Shown here piece by piece: positions 1 to 4,937 of a stretch of DNA of 6,243 nucleotides; position 1 is the first letter of the stretch, and every line of letters starts with the position of its first letter. Source of the DNA: JADJNW01 sp046314415 (GTDB taxonomy: Bacteria; Bacteroidota; Bacteroidia; Chitinophagales; Saprospiraceae). The DNA lies in contig JBKBWT010000371.1 in assembly GCA_046314415.1 (NCBI GenBank), positions 1 through 6,243 of the forward strand. Reading direction: 5' to 3'. Made by a program: the position numbers and the translations under genes. The notes below the pieces were generated by a model. The model searched no databases. It had not been told where the DNA came from and saw only the letters and a list, made by a program, of their open reading frames with translations.

Positions 1-84
1 TCAATAGAAGTACTTGATAATGAACCCCAAGGGACGATTTTCAGAATTGAACTACCCATAAAGATGGAGCGACTGATAGACTAA
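1..84 (+). CDS. C-terminal end of a probable sensor histidine kinase (partial)
   Basis: The frame is open from the first base and ends at a TAA at 82-84, giving 27 residues. It contains G-T-I-F-R-I-E-L-P, which fits the last beta strand of a GHKL-type HATPase_c domain, where G-T-x-F-x-I-x-L-P is typical. The gene ends 51 bases before an OmpR-family response regulator on the same strand, the usual layout of a two-component pair. The role as membrane sensor kinase phosphorylating that regulator is inferred from this fragment and its position. No catalytic motif (H box, N box, G1) lies inside the window, so the family call rests on a short tail plus context. Confidence 0.6.
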   Translation, partial: SIEVLDNEPQGTIFRIELPIKMERLID

Positions 85-88
85 GTAA

Positions 89-128
89 ACGCACATAAAC
101 ACATTCACACTCAAACACATTAACACAT
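89..128 (+). repeat. Five degenerate 8-bp units between kinase and regulator genes
   Basis: The spacer splits cleanly into octamers: acgcacat (89-96), aaacacat (97-104), tcacactc (105-112), aaacacat (113-120) and taacacat (121-128). Four of the five end in acat and two are identical. The run ends seven bases before the ATG at 136. It has almost no G on this strand and no Shine-Dalgarno sequence, so it forms an unstructured CA-rich leader for the regulator. It could be a simple repeat or a regulator or translation-enhancing site; its function is unknown. Confidence 0.6.
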
Positions 129-135
129 TTAGACC

Positions 136-819
136 ATGATGCGAATTTTATTGGTGGAAGATGAGGAAAGTTTGCGCGAGACGCTGAAGTTAAACCTTGA
201 ATTGGAAAATTACGAAGTAGTGGCATCCGCCGATGGGAAAGATGCGCTAAAACGCTTTAAAGAACAGCATTTCGACTTGTTGATTCTTGATGTCATGCTG
301 CCGGAAGTGGATGGATTTCAGATTGCAGAGCAAGTGCGCCTCACCAATACGGATGTGCCCATTATTATGCTTACCGCTAAAGATACTTCCAGTGATCGCA
401 TCACGGGCTTACGCAAAGGTGCCGATGATTATCTGACCAAGCCTTATGTGCTGGAAGAATTGCTGCTGCGCGTGCAAAAACTCATTCAACGCACCAGCAA
501 GTCGCCGGAGAACACGCCTGATATTTACGAATTTGATGGCAATCGCGTCAATTTCGCAACATATGAAGCGCAAGGTGTAAACGGCAATGTGCATTTGACT
601 AAAAAAGAAGCGATGTTATTAAAATTATTAATAGATCGTAAAAATGAAGTCGTGTCGCGGCAGCAAATATTACAATCCGTTTGGGGTTATGATGTGTATC
701 CGTCCACGCGTACCATTGATAATTTTATTCTCAGCTTCCGCAAATACTTTGAGCATGATCCACACGATCCCCGGCATTTCCTGTCTATCCGGGGTGTCGG
801 GTATAAATTTGTCGGATAA
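136..819 (+). CDS. OmpR/PhoB-family two-component response regulator
   Basis: The 227-residue product is a DNA-binding transcription regulator switched by phosphorylation. The receiver domain (about residues 3-118) has the acidic pair E8/D9, the phospho-acceptor D52 in I-L-D-V-M-L-P, the switch residue T80 in M-L-T-A-K, and the invariant K102 in L-T-K-P-Y. The C-terminal winged helix (about 130-227) has L154-T-x-x-E158, a recognition helix around 190-205 (T-R-T-I-D-N-F-I), and the closing wing R219-G-V-G-Y-K-F. Length and domain order are normal for the family. Two ATG codons are adjacent (136 and 139); the second would remove only one residue. The probable cognate kinase ends 51 bases upstream, so co-transcription is likely. 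Target genes cannot be read from the sequence. The gene ends four bases before a strong hairpin. Confidence 0.95.
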   Translation: MMRILLVEDEESLRETLKLNLELENYEVVASADGKDALKRFKEQHFDLLILDVMLPEVDGFQIAEQVRLTNTDVPIIMLTAKDTSSDRITGLRKGADDYLTKPYVLEELLLRVQKLIQRTSKSPENTPDIYEFDGNRVNFATYEAQGVNGNVHLTKKEAMLLKLLIDRKNEVVSRQQILQSVWGYDVYPSTRTIDNFILSFRKYFEHDPHDPRHFLSIRGVGYKFVG

Positions 820-822
820 AAA

Positions 823-858
823 ATAAAGGCTTTAAATGTACACATTTAAAGCCTTTAT
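823..858. terminator. Hairpin terminator between convergent genes
   Basis: A perfect 15-bp stem (823-837 with 844-858) encloses a six-base loop, gtacac. It starts four bases after the response regulator stop and lies 43 bases beyond the stop of the leftward hydroxylase gene. Read leftward, the stem is followed by a T-rich tract (complement of 817-823), which makes a good intrinsic terminator for the hydroxylase. Read rightward, the tail is only moderately T-rich, so rightward termination is less certain. Confidence 0.85.
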
Positions 859-901
859 AACATTATTATAATTCTTTAATTTTTCATTCTTCATTAAAAC
901 G

Positions 902-1561
902 CTACGCTTTCACTTCAACGCTTTTTTTGCGTGCTTTCTTTGGCAATGTGCCAAACACATAATCCCACAGCGGCGATGACACGCCAAACATTACTTCCTC
1001 CGGGCTGTAGTGGTGGATGGAATGATTGATCCACAGCGCTTTCAGGAAGTTTTTGGGCATTCGGAAAATATGCACACTGTAATGCACCAACAGGTACAAG
1101 GCATAGCCTACCATAAATCCCGCTAGAAATGCAAAGGCATAATTGCCTAAGATCACGCGGAAAATAATGAGTAAGACCGTAGCTACCAAAACACTCGCGG
1201 CGGGTGGCATTGCGAGGCGTTGCTTGTCTTTCGGATAATCGTGGTGAACACCATGTACCGTATAGCAGAATTTCTGGCGCGATTCGGTAGCGTGCTCTCC
1301 TGGGTGATACGCAAAGCGATGCACCATGTATTCCACAAAAGTTAAAAAAACCGTACCGCAAAAAAACAGTCCAATTACTTGAGTATTACTGAGTTCGGTC
1401 GCAATTTTGGTGTAATACAACAAACCGATGGCGTACAAGAAAAACAGCGACACCGGAATAGCAATGTGCGAACGTGTCAGCTTATCGAGCCATTTGTTTT
1501 GGAACAGCGGCACAGAAATGTTCTCGTTCGAGATGTAGCCGGTTTTGCCATTATAACCCAT
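902..1561 (-). CDS. Fatty acid hydroxylase superfamily protein, fatty acid 2-hydroxylase-like
   Basis: The 219-residue integral membrane protein belongs to the di-iron fatty acid hydroxylase/sterol desaturase superfamily. All ten histidines of the FA2H/Scs7 arrangement are visible: H81-x4-H86, H103-x2-H106-H107, H160-x3-H164 and H180-x2-H183-H184. The stretch H-G-V-H-H-D-Y-P-K-D-K-x-R-L-A-M-P-P (103-120) closely resembles the 2-hydroxylase subgroup. Hydrophobic segments lie near residues 33-50, 60-76, 121-138 and 141-163. Unlike the fungal and animal enzymes there is no N-terminal cytochrome b5 domain, so electrons must come from a separate protein. The likely reaction is O2-dependent 2-hydroxylation of acyl chains, plausibly in sphingolipids; the substrate is inferred. 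The ATG at 1561 sits about 33 bases after a predicted transcription start. Another hydroxylase of the superfamily cannot be excluded. Confidence 0.88.
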   Translation of the reverse strand: MGYNGKTGYISNENISVPLFQNKWLDKLTRSHIAIPVSLFFLYAIGLLYYTKIATELSNTQVIGLFFCGTVFLTFVEYMVHRFAYHPGEHATESRQKFCYTVHGVHHDYPKDKQRLAMPPAASVLVATVLLIIFRVILGNYAFAFLAGFMVGYALYLLVHYSVHIFRMPKNFLKALWINHSIHHYSPEEVMFGVSSPLWDYVFGTLPKKARKKSVEVKA

Positions 1562-1599
1562 ATCTGATTGCTAATTTTGATTTGGAAGAAAAACAGCGA

Positions 1600-1631
1600 C
1601 AAAATTAAGGGCTTTTGTTATTTTCTAGCAA
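1600..1631 (-). promoter_or_regulatory. Predicted Bacteroidota-type promoter for the hydroxylase gene
   Basis: Read leftward, TAATTTTG (1607 down to 1600) matches the Bacteroidota -7 consensus TAnnTTTG exactly. A TTG at 1631-1629 lies 21 bases upstream, within the tolerated spacing for the -33 element. Transcription would start near 1594 and give a leader of about 33 bases. The call is by consensus only; the match is short and the region is AT-rich. Confidence 0.5.
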
Positions 1632-1640
1632 TAACAAAAG
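1612..1640. terminator. Inverted repeat / hairpin between the CBS-family and hydroxylase genes
   Basis: A perfect 11-bp stem (1612-1622 with 1630-1640) has a seven-base loop. On the leftward strand it lies 55 bases after the stop of the CBS-family gene and is followed by cccttaatttt, so it could end that transcript. It also overlaps the spacer and -33 region of the predicted hydroxylase promoter, so it could equally be an operator. The stem is AT-rich and only moderately stable. Confidence 0.5.
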
Positions 1641-1695
1641 TCATCATTTGATAAAAATTTGAAGAATTGCATTTACCACTCCGCTATCTGCCTCG

Positions 1696-2769
1696 TCAAA
1701 TGCTCAGCGTCTGGCGGATATAACGTTTGTATTTATGTACGTATTTTTTATACAAACGCTTAAAACTATCATATTGTGATGTTGGATGATGTACGCCCAT
1801 AAAGCCTTGCTGTCTCATCCAGTCATCATCATAAATTTTGCCAACGTAGCGACTGCCATGGTCGGGGAACATCACCACTACAACATCGTCCGGTTTAAGT
1901 TGCTTTTTCATCTGAAAAACCGCCTGTAAAGCCGAACCACTGGAATAACCCATGAGTAACCCTTCCAAACGTGCCAACTGACGGGCGCGGTGCGCGCTGC
2001 TCCGGTCGGTTACTTTAATAAATTCATCAATCAGTTGAAAATCTACATTATCTGGTATAATGGTTTTACCCAATCCTTCCACTTTCCAGGAGGCGATCTC
2101 TGATTTATCCAGAACACCGGTTTCCCAATATTTTTTCAATACGGAACCATAGGCATCTACCCCAATAATTTTGATATTCGGGTTTTGCTCTTTTAAATAC
2201 CGGGCAGTGCCGGATAGTGTACCACCTGTCCCCACACAACAAACGTAGTGTGTGACTTTGCCTTCGGTTTGCTTCCAGATTTCCGGTCCGGTTGTATGAT
2301 AATGAGCATTGGAATTATCCTGATTCCAGTTTTGCCCGAGGTAATAAGAGTTAGGGGTATCTCTGGCAATCTGTTCAGCCCGCATATAATAGGAGGCAGG
2401 ATCATCGGGTTCAACATCCACCGGGCAGATCACGACCTCCGCCCCCAGCGCCCGCAAGAGGGATATTTTTTCTTTGGATGATTTGCTGCTAACCGTCAGG
2501 ACGCACTTGTAGCCTTTAAGCGCACACACCATTGCCAGGCTGAAACCCGTATTGCCGGAGGTGGCTTCTACAATGGTACTACCCGGTTTGAGTTTGCCCT
2601 TGCGTTCAGCTTCTTCCACCATATACAACGCAATGCGATCTTTAGCCGAGTTGCCTGGATTGAACGCTTCGACTTTACCTAAGATCGTACCTGGTATGTC
2701 TTTGCAAACTCGGCTTAGTTTGATGAGTGGCGTGTTGCCAATAGTTGCCAATACGTTCTCGAAATACAT
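1696..2769 (-). CDS. PLP-dependent cystathionine beta-synthase / cysteine synthase family enzyme
   Basis: The 357-residue fold-type II PLP enzyme starts at the ATG at 2769. Visible motifs in order: G-N-T-P-L-I-K-L (11-18), the PLP lysine K43 in N-P-G-N-S-A-K-D-R, the substrate loop S71-G-N-T-G75, the phosphate-binding G180-T-G-G-T184, E231-G-L-G-K, and S276-S-G-S-A280. It should condense serine or O-acetylserine with homocysteine or sulfide, in transsulfuration or cysteine synthesis in the cytoplasm. The segment P-D-H-G-S-R-Y-V-G-K-I-Y-D-D-D-W-M (302-318) is closer to CBS than to CysK. No C-terminal regulatory CBS domains are present; instead there is a basic tyrosine-rich tail (336-357). An in-frame GTG at 2877 would add 36 residues, but these precede the conserved fold, come from A/T-run DNA and resemble no family sequence. 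The substrate choice is not settled by sequence. Confidence 0.88.
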   Translation of the reverse strand: MYFENVLATIGNTPLIKLSRVCKDIPGTILGKVEAFNPGNSAKDRIALYMVEEAERKGKLKPGSTIVEATSGNTGFSLAMVCALKGYKCVLTVSSKSSKEKISLLRALGAEVVICPVDVEPDDPASYYMRAEQIARDTPNSYYLGQNWNQDNSNAHYHTTGPEIWKQTEGKVTHYVCCVGTGGTLSGTARYLKEQNPNIKIIGVDAYGSVLKKYWETGVLDKSEIASWKVEGLGKTIIPDNVDFQLIDEFIKVTDRSSAHRARQLARLEGLLMGYSSGSALQAVFQMKKQLKPDDVVVVMFPDHGSRYVGKIYDDDWMRQQGFMGVHHPTSQYDSFKRLYKKYVHKYKRYIRQTLSI

Positions 2770-2852
2770 AGATAGTTTGGCTTTGTTAGTAAATGGTTGC
2801 CCTCGCACGGGGAGTCTGACGTTAAAATCGCTGTAAAGGTCGCAGCTTTTCT

Positions 2853-2919
2853 TAAAAATCAAAAAAATAAAACGCACAGGCTATACAGACGCTATTTTTC
2901 AACACTTTTTTGATTTTTA
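2853..2919. repeat. 14-bp perfect A/T inverted repeat in the CBS-family leader
   Basis: The arm taaaaatcaaaaaa (2853-2866) is the exact reverse complement of 2906-2919. The 39 bases between them could form the loop of a long RNA stem in the leftward transcript. The arms are nearly homopolymeric A/T, so chance is a real possibility. The GTG at 2877 lies inside the loop. Confidence 0.45.
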
Positions 2920-2954
2920 CTCCTTTTTTGGTGACCCTCCGCTTCTTGTATGAG

Positions 2955-2962
2955 CAAAGATA
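2955..2962 (-). promoter_or_regulatory. Possible -7 promoter element for the CBS-family gene
   Basis: Read leftward, TATCTTTG is an exact match to the Bacteroidota TAnnTTTG element and is the only exact match I found upstream of the gene. No TTG lies at the expected -33 distance. If used, the start would be near 2948, giving a leader of about 180 bases to the preferred ATG. Confidence 0.35.
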
Positions 2963-3182
2963 AAAAATAAGCAATATGTAGGTAATGTTCGGGGCATCGT
3001 TCTATTTAATTTAATATTATAAATTATACCTTCTTTTTTGCAATTTGACCCCTGAATCATTCAGATAGAAATCTATTTAAAATACGTGCTTTATTTTGTG
3101 ACAAATTGTTAACTGAAGGCAAAAGATTCCGTTAAATAAAAAAGGCTCGTAGATTCGTATCCTTTTTCAAACCAAAGCACCC

Positions 3183-3614
3183 ATGAAAGTTTCACTGAAA
3201 GTACGATTGATTTTGTATCATAAAGGACAAATTTTGCTGCTAAAACAGACCAAACCGAATGGTGGCAATTATACCTTGGTCGGTGGCAATATTGAAGCAG
3301 GCGAATCCGCTCGGCAATGCCTGGTGCGGGAAGCCCACGAAGAAGCAGCAATTTTGTTAAAGGAGAAAGACCTCCAATTGGTTCACGTTTTACAAAAAGT
3401 AAAAAATGCCCAGCAACGCATAGTGCTTTATTTTAAAGCGTATAAGTGGGAAGGTGAACTACAAGCACGCGAAACGCATAAATTTAAGGAAGCGCAGTGG
3501 TTCCATCTGGATGAATTACCTAAAAATCTTACTGCTACGGTAAGAGAAGTGCTCGAGGAATACCGGCAGGGGAACCTCTTTTCTGAAACAGTATCCAAAA
3601 GTGCAGTGAAGTGA
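3183..3614 (+). CDS. NUDIX hydrolase
   Basis: The 143-residue product has one NUDIX domain covering most of its length. The Nudix box is at residues 35-57: G35-x5-E41-x7-R49-E50-A51-x-E53-E54, then A56 where the consensus has glycine, and I57. The metal-binding R-E-x-x-E-E core is intact, so the enzyme should hydrolyse a nucleoside diphosphate linked to another group, using Mg2+ or Mn2+ in the cytoplasm. The later pattern R-I-V-L-Y-F-K-A-Y, then W-F-H-L-D-E-L-P, is typical of small MutT-like members. The substrate (oxidised nucleotide, ADP-ribose or other) cannot be told. The ATG at 3183 starts directly on the first strand of the fold. No Shine-Dalgarno sequence is seen. The gene stands alone, with a divergent neighbour upstream and a convergent one downstream. 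Confidence 0.92.
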   Translation: MKVSLKVRLILYHKGQILLLKQTKPNGGNYTLVGGNIEAGESARQCLVREAHEEAAILLKEKDLQLVHVLQKVKNAQQRIVLYFKAYKWEGELQARETHKFKEAQWFHLDELPKNLTATVREVLEEYRQGNLFSETVSKSAVK

Positions 3615-3627
3615 AAGGAACCTGGAA

Positions 3628-3668
3628 GCTTGAAGTGGTGAAAATCTTCAAGTTAAATTTCCACCACT
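3628..3668. terminator. Overlapping hairpins between convergent genes
   Basis: Two inverted repeats interlock. Stem A pairs cttgaag (3629-3635) with cttcaag (3646-3652). Stem B pairs 3634-3645 with 3657-3668, eleven of twelve positions, including agtggtg with caccact. They share 3634-3635 and so compete, or after trimming form a pseudoknot. The site lies between the NUDIX stop (3614) and the end of the leftward Cys-rich gene (3687), where a bidirectional terminator is expected. Neither strand has a clear T-tract after the stem, so intrinsic termination is uncertain. Confidence 0.45.
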
Positions 3669-3686
3669 CCATTATTCCAAATGATA

Positions 3687-4130
3687 TTATGGTTTGACCA
3701 CTCGATTGTCCAAGCTGGCGAAAGCCGCTTTGGCAGCTTGCGTTTTTTGATTGGCTTGCAGGCAGGCAGCTTTCATAGCAGCAGTACAGTTAGATGGTGT
3801 ATCATAGGTGGCTGCCATCGCATTTTTACTATAATACTTTGAGCAGGAAGCCATGCTTTTGCTGCAAGAAGGTTTAGTATAGCTCGCCGATACAGGTATA
3901 AATTGCCCACTTCTACTGCAATACTCTACATTCGTATAAGTTACTTCACCCGTAGCAGGACACACTTTTTTCCGTACATAAGTTACATCGCCGCTGGTGC
4001 TTACTTTTTTTACAATGTTTTGATCGAGCGCAGCAGCTTTAGCAGCGGCACTCTTGGTGCAAGATTGAGCATTGGCATCCAGCACGGCAAAGAACCCACA
4101 AAAGGCAAGGAGTAAAAGGATTTGCTTCAT
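3687..4130 (-). CDS. Small secreted cysteine-rich repeat protein, function unknown
   Basis: I do not recognise a named family for this 147-residue protein. Residues 1-21 or 22 form a clear signal peptide: K2, a hydrophobic core, then A-N-A-Q with cleavage after A21 or Q22. The mature part has seven cysteines (24, 57, 71, 89, 96, 115, 123), suggesting disulfides outside the cytoplasm. A 14-residue unit occurs twice in tandem: G47-D-V-T-Y-x5-C57 and G61-E-V-T-Y-x5-C71. A C-[ST]-K-x motif occurs at 24, 89 and 96. An alanine-rich helix ending L-D-Q-N-I-V-K (35-41) is echoed at the C-terminus by L-D-N-R-V-V-K (140-146). The composition is rich in Ala, Lys and Ser. There is no lipobox and no sorting domain at the end, so it is probably periplasmic or released. 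It is likely monocistronic. Confidence 0.8.
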   Translation of the reverse strand: MKQILLLLAFCGFFAVLDANAQSCTKSAAAKAAALDQNIVKKVSTSGDVTYVRKKVCPATGEVTYTNVEYCSRSGQFIPVSASYTKPSCSKSMASCSKYYSKNAMAATYDTPSNCTAAMKAACLQANQKTQAAKAAFASLDNRVVKP

Positions 4131-4238
4131 TATTTCGCTTTTTTAATTCGAAATTTAATATTAAGAATGAACCTGCAATTTAGCGCAGTTTTCCCATTGA
4201 AAGTGTTATCAAAAATTTAACGTTTTCTTAAATACGTC

Positions 4239-4253
4239 TAAATTTGCAAATTT
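4239..4253 (+). promoter_or_regulatory. -7 promoter match overlapping a 14-bp palindrome
   Basis: TAAATTTG (4239-4246) matches the Bacteroidota -7 consensus exactly and would start a transcript near 4253, about 100 bases before the GTG at 4355. It overlaps a perfect 14-bp palindrome, AAATTTGCAAATTT (4240-4253), a possible operator. No -33 TTG lies at the right distance. The rest of the divergent region 4131-4354 shows no other gene. Confidence 0.4.
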
Positions 4254-4354
4254 GGTGTGGCTATCAACCAATTTATCAACAACATTTTATAAAAACATTT
4301 GCCTTTCGTACTTTTTTTCTTCAATTTGCAGTACCAACGAAAAACATTACTCCT

Positions 4355-4741
4355 GTGAAATACAAATTGCTCTTTTTCATATCTTTAATCTCCATCCTAT
4401 CCTGGCAATGCCAGCGTAAACCCTATACACCCGAAAACTTGCCTGATCTTCAGCTCCGCTTTGGCGATGGCGGCGGCTTTACCGGTGCAGTTACTACTTT
4501 TACTTTATTAACTAATGGTCAACTATTTAAATATAATAGTTTTGACAATACACATTTGCAAATTAGCCAATTACCAGCAAAAGAAGCCAAGNNNNNNNNN
4601 NACTTTATTACATTACATAAAGATAAATCCGAATTTACTTATAAATGGGGCGATCCCGAGTTTACTGCCGACCCAAAAATCCAGGCATTTTATAATAAAT
4701 TACATGCCCTTGTCCAACAAGCACCACCGATAACCAAGTAA
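4355..4741 (+). CDS. Small exported (possibly lipoprotein) protein, broken by an assembly gap
   Basis: Starting at the GTG at 4355, the product opens with M-K-Y-K and a hydrophobic stretch (5-17), then W-Q-C19-Q-R-K. This looks like an export signal with a cysteine where a lipoprotein would be anchored, but the residues before C19 (S-W-Q) do not fit the usual lipobox. The mature part has a glycine-rich segment, F36-G-D-G-G-G-F-T-G-A-V, followed by T-F-T-L-L-T-N-G-Q-L. From memory this pattern recurs in small Bacteroidota proteins of unknown function; that is not verified. Ten N at 4592-4601 interrupt the gene; the same frame resumes with F-I-T-L-H-K and T-Y-K-W-G-D-P and ends at TAA. Visible length is 128 codons, but the true length depends on the gap. 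A TTG at 4244 extends the frame but overlaps the promoter match, so I rejected it. Confidence 0.65.
   Translation: MKYKLLFFISLISILSWQCQRKPYTPENLPDLQLRFGDGGGFTGAVTTFTLLTNGQLFKYNSFDNTHLQISQLPAKEAKXXXXFITLHKDKSEFTYKWGDPEFTADPKIQAFYNKLHALVQQAPPITK
4592..4601. other. Assembly gap (10 N) inside the exported protein gene
   Basis: Ten N follow the codons for A-K-E-A-K. The downstream sequence reads on in the same frame if the missing length is 1 modulo 3, which ten satisfies. Both gaps in the window are exactly ten N, so the number is probably a placeholder and not a measured size. Confidence 0.9.
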
Positions 4742-4766
4742 CCTGTTTCATTCCAATAGATTGATA

Positions 4767-4816
4767 ATTCAATAATTAAATAAAAATATAGTGCCTTTTT
4801 ATTTAAATAGTTGAAT
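4767..4816. repeat. Long AT-rich imperfect hairpin downstream of the exported protein gene
   Basis: Eleven perfect pairs (4776-4786 with 4796-4806) enclose a nine-base loop, tatagtgcc. After one mismatch and a bulged G come two more pairs and then six pairs (4767-4772 with 4811-4816). It begins 25 bases after the stop at 4741, so it may end that transcript. It lacks a GC stem and a following T-tract, so it is not a classic intrinsic terminator. The surrounding stretch 4742-4937 is extremely AT-rich and holds no gene; it must also contain the protease promoter, for which I see no exact consensus. Confidence 0.5.
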
Positions 4817-4817
4817 G

Positions 4818-4835
4818 TAAAGTTTATAAACTTTA
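4818..4835. repeat. 18-bp perfect palindrome upstream of the protease gene
   Basis: TAAAGTTTATAAACTTTA is identical to its reverse complement over all 18 bases. It starts two bases after the preceding hairpin and lies about 100 bases ahead of the protease ATG. It could be a dimeric regulator's operator or the seven-pair stem of a small RNA hairpin with loop TATA. No regulator is identifiable. Confidence 0.55.
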
Positions 4836-4937
4836 AATTATTAATTAATATTATATGCTTGCTTCTTTGCAAAATTATATTATATTAAAACTATTTAATC
4901 AACCAGCATTTACCATTTATCCTCTAAATCCTTACAG

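Larger units (their letters stand above)
2770..3182. other. Divergent intergenic region with leaders of the CBS-family and NUDIX genes
   Basis: I see no convincing gene in these 413 bases. The left part (to about 2948) is probably the long leader of the leftward CBS-family gene and contains a large A/T inverted repeat. A -7-like box sits at 2955-2962. From 2963 to 3182 the DNA is very AT-rich and must hold the rightward NUDIX promoter; I found no exact consensus there, the nearest being ttattttg at 3091-3098. A small potential hairpin (3139-3145 with 3161-3167, seven pairs) lies just ahead of the NUDIX ATG, with tcgta repeated in its loop (3147-3151 and 3155-3159). Confidence 0.6.

Noticed and set aside
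89..128. Possible CRISPR-like or phage repeat array
   Set aside because: The units are only 8 bp, contiguous and degenerate, with no spacers and no cas genes nearby.
915..1361. 148-codon open frame on the minus strand overlapping the hydroxylase
   Set aside because: It lies entirely inside the ten-histidine hydroxylase in another frame and has no recognisable domain; it is a shadow frame.
136..1561. Idea that the two-component pair directly controls the adjacent hydroxylase
   Set aside because: The genes are convergent and separated by a terminator hairpin, and no shared binding motif is visible.
2248..2836. Plus-strand open frames (2248-2481 and 2552-2836) opposite the CBS-family gene
   Set aside because: They are antisense to the conserved PLP-enzyme motifs, have no domain features and no promoter or leader.
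2770..2877. GTG start at 2877 adding 36 residues to the CBS-family enzyme
   Set aside because: GTG is the weaker choice, the added residues come from A/T-run DNA and match no family sequence, and the ATG at 2769 starts just before the conserved fold. Kept only as an alternative.
3109..3351. 80-codon minus-strand frame at the NUDIX 5' end
   Set aside because: It is antisense to the Nudix box and has no coding features of its own.
3687..4130. Idea that the Cys-rich protein and the CBS/cysteine-synthase gene form a sulfur-linked system
   Set aside because: The two genes are separated by a NUDIX gene and by promoters; shared cysteine relevance is not evidence of a functional link.
4244..4354. 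TTG start at 4244 extending the exported protein by 37 residues
   Set aside because: It would put the hydrophobic export signal in the middle of the N-terminal region, and the TTG lies inside the -7 promoter match.
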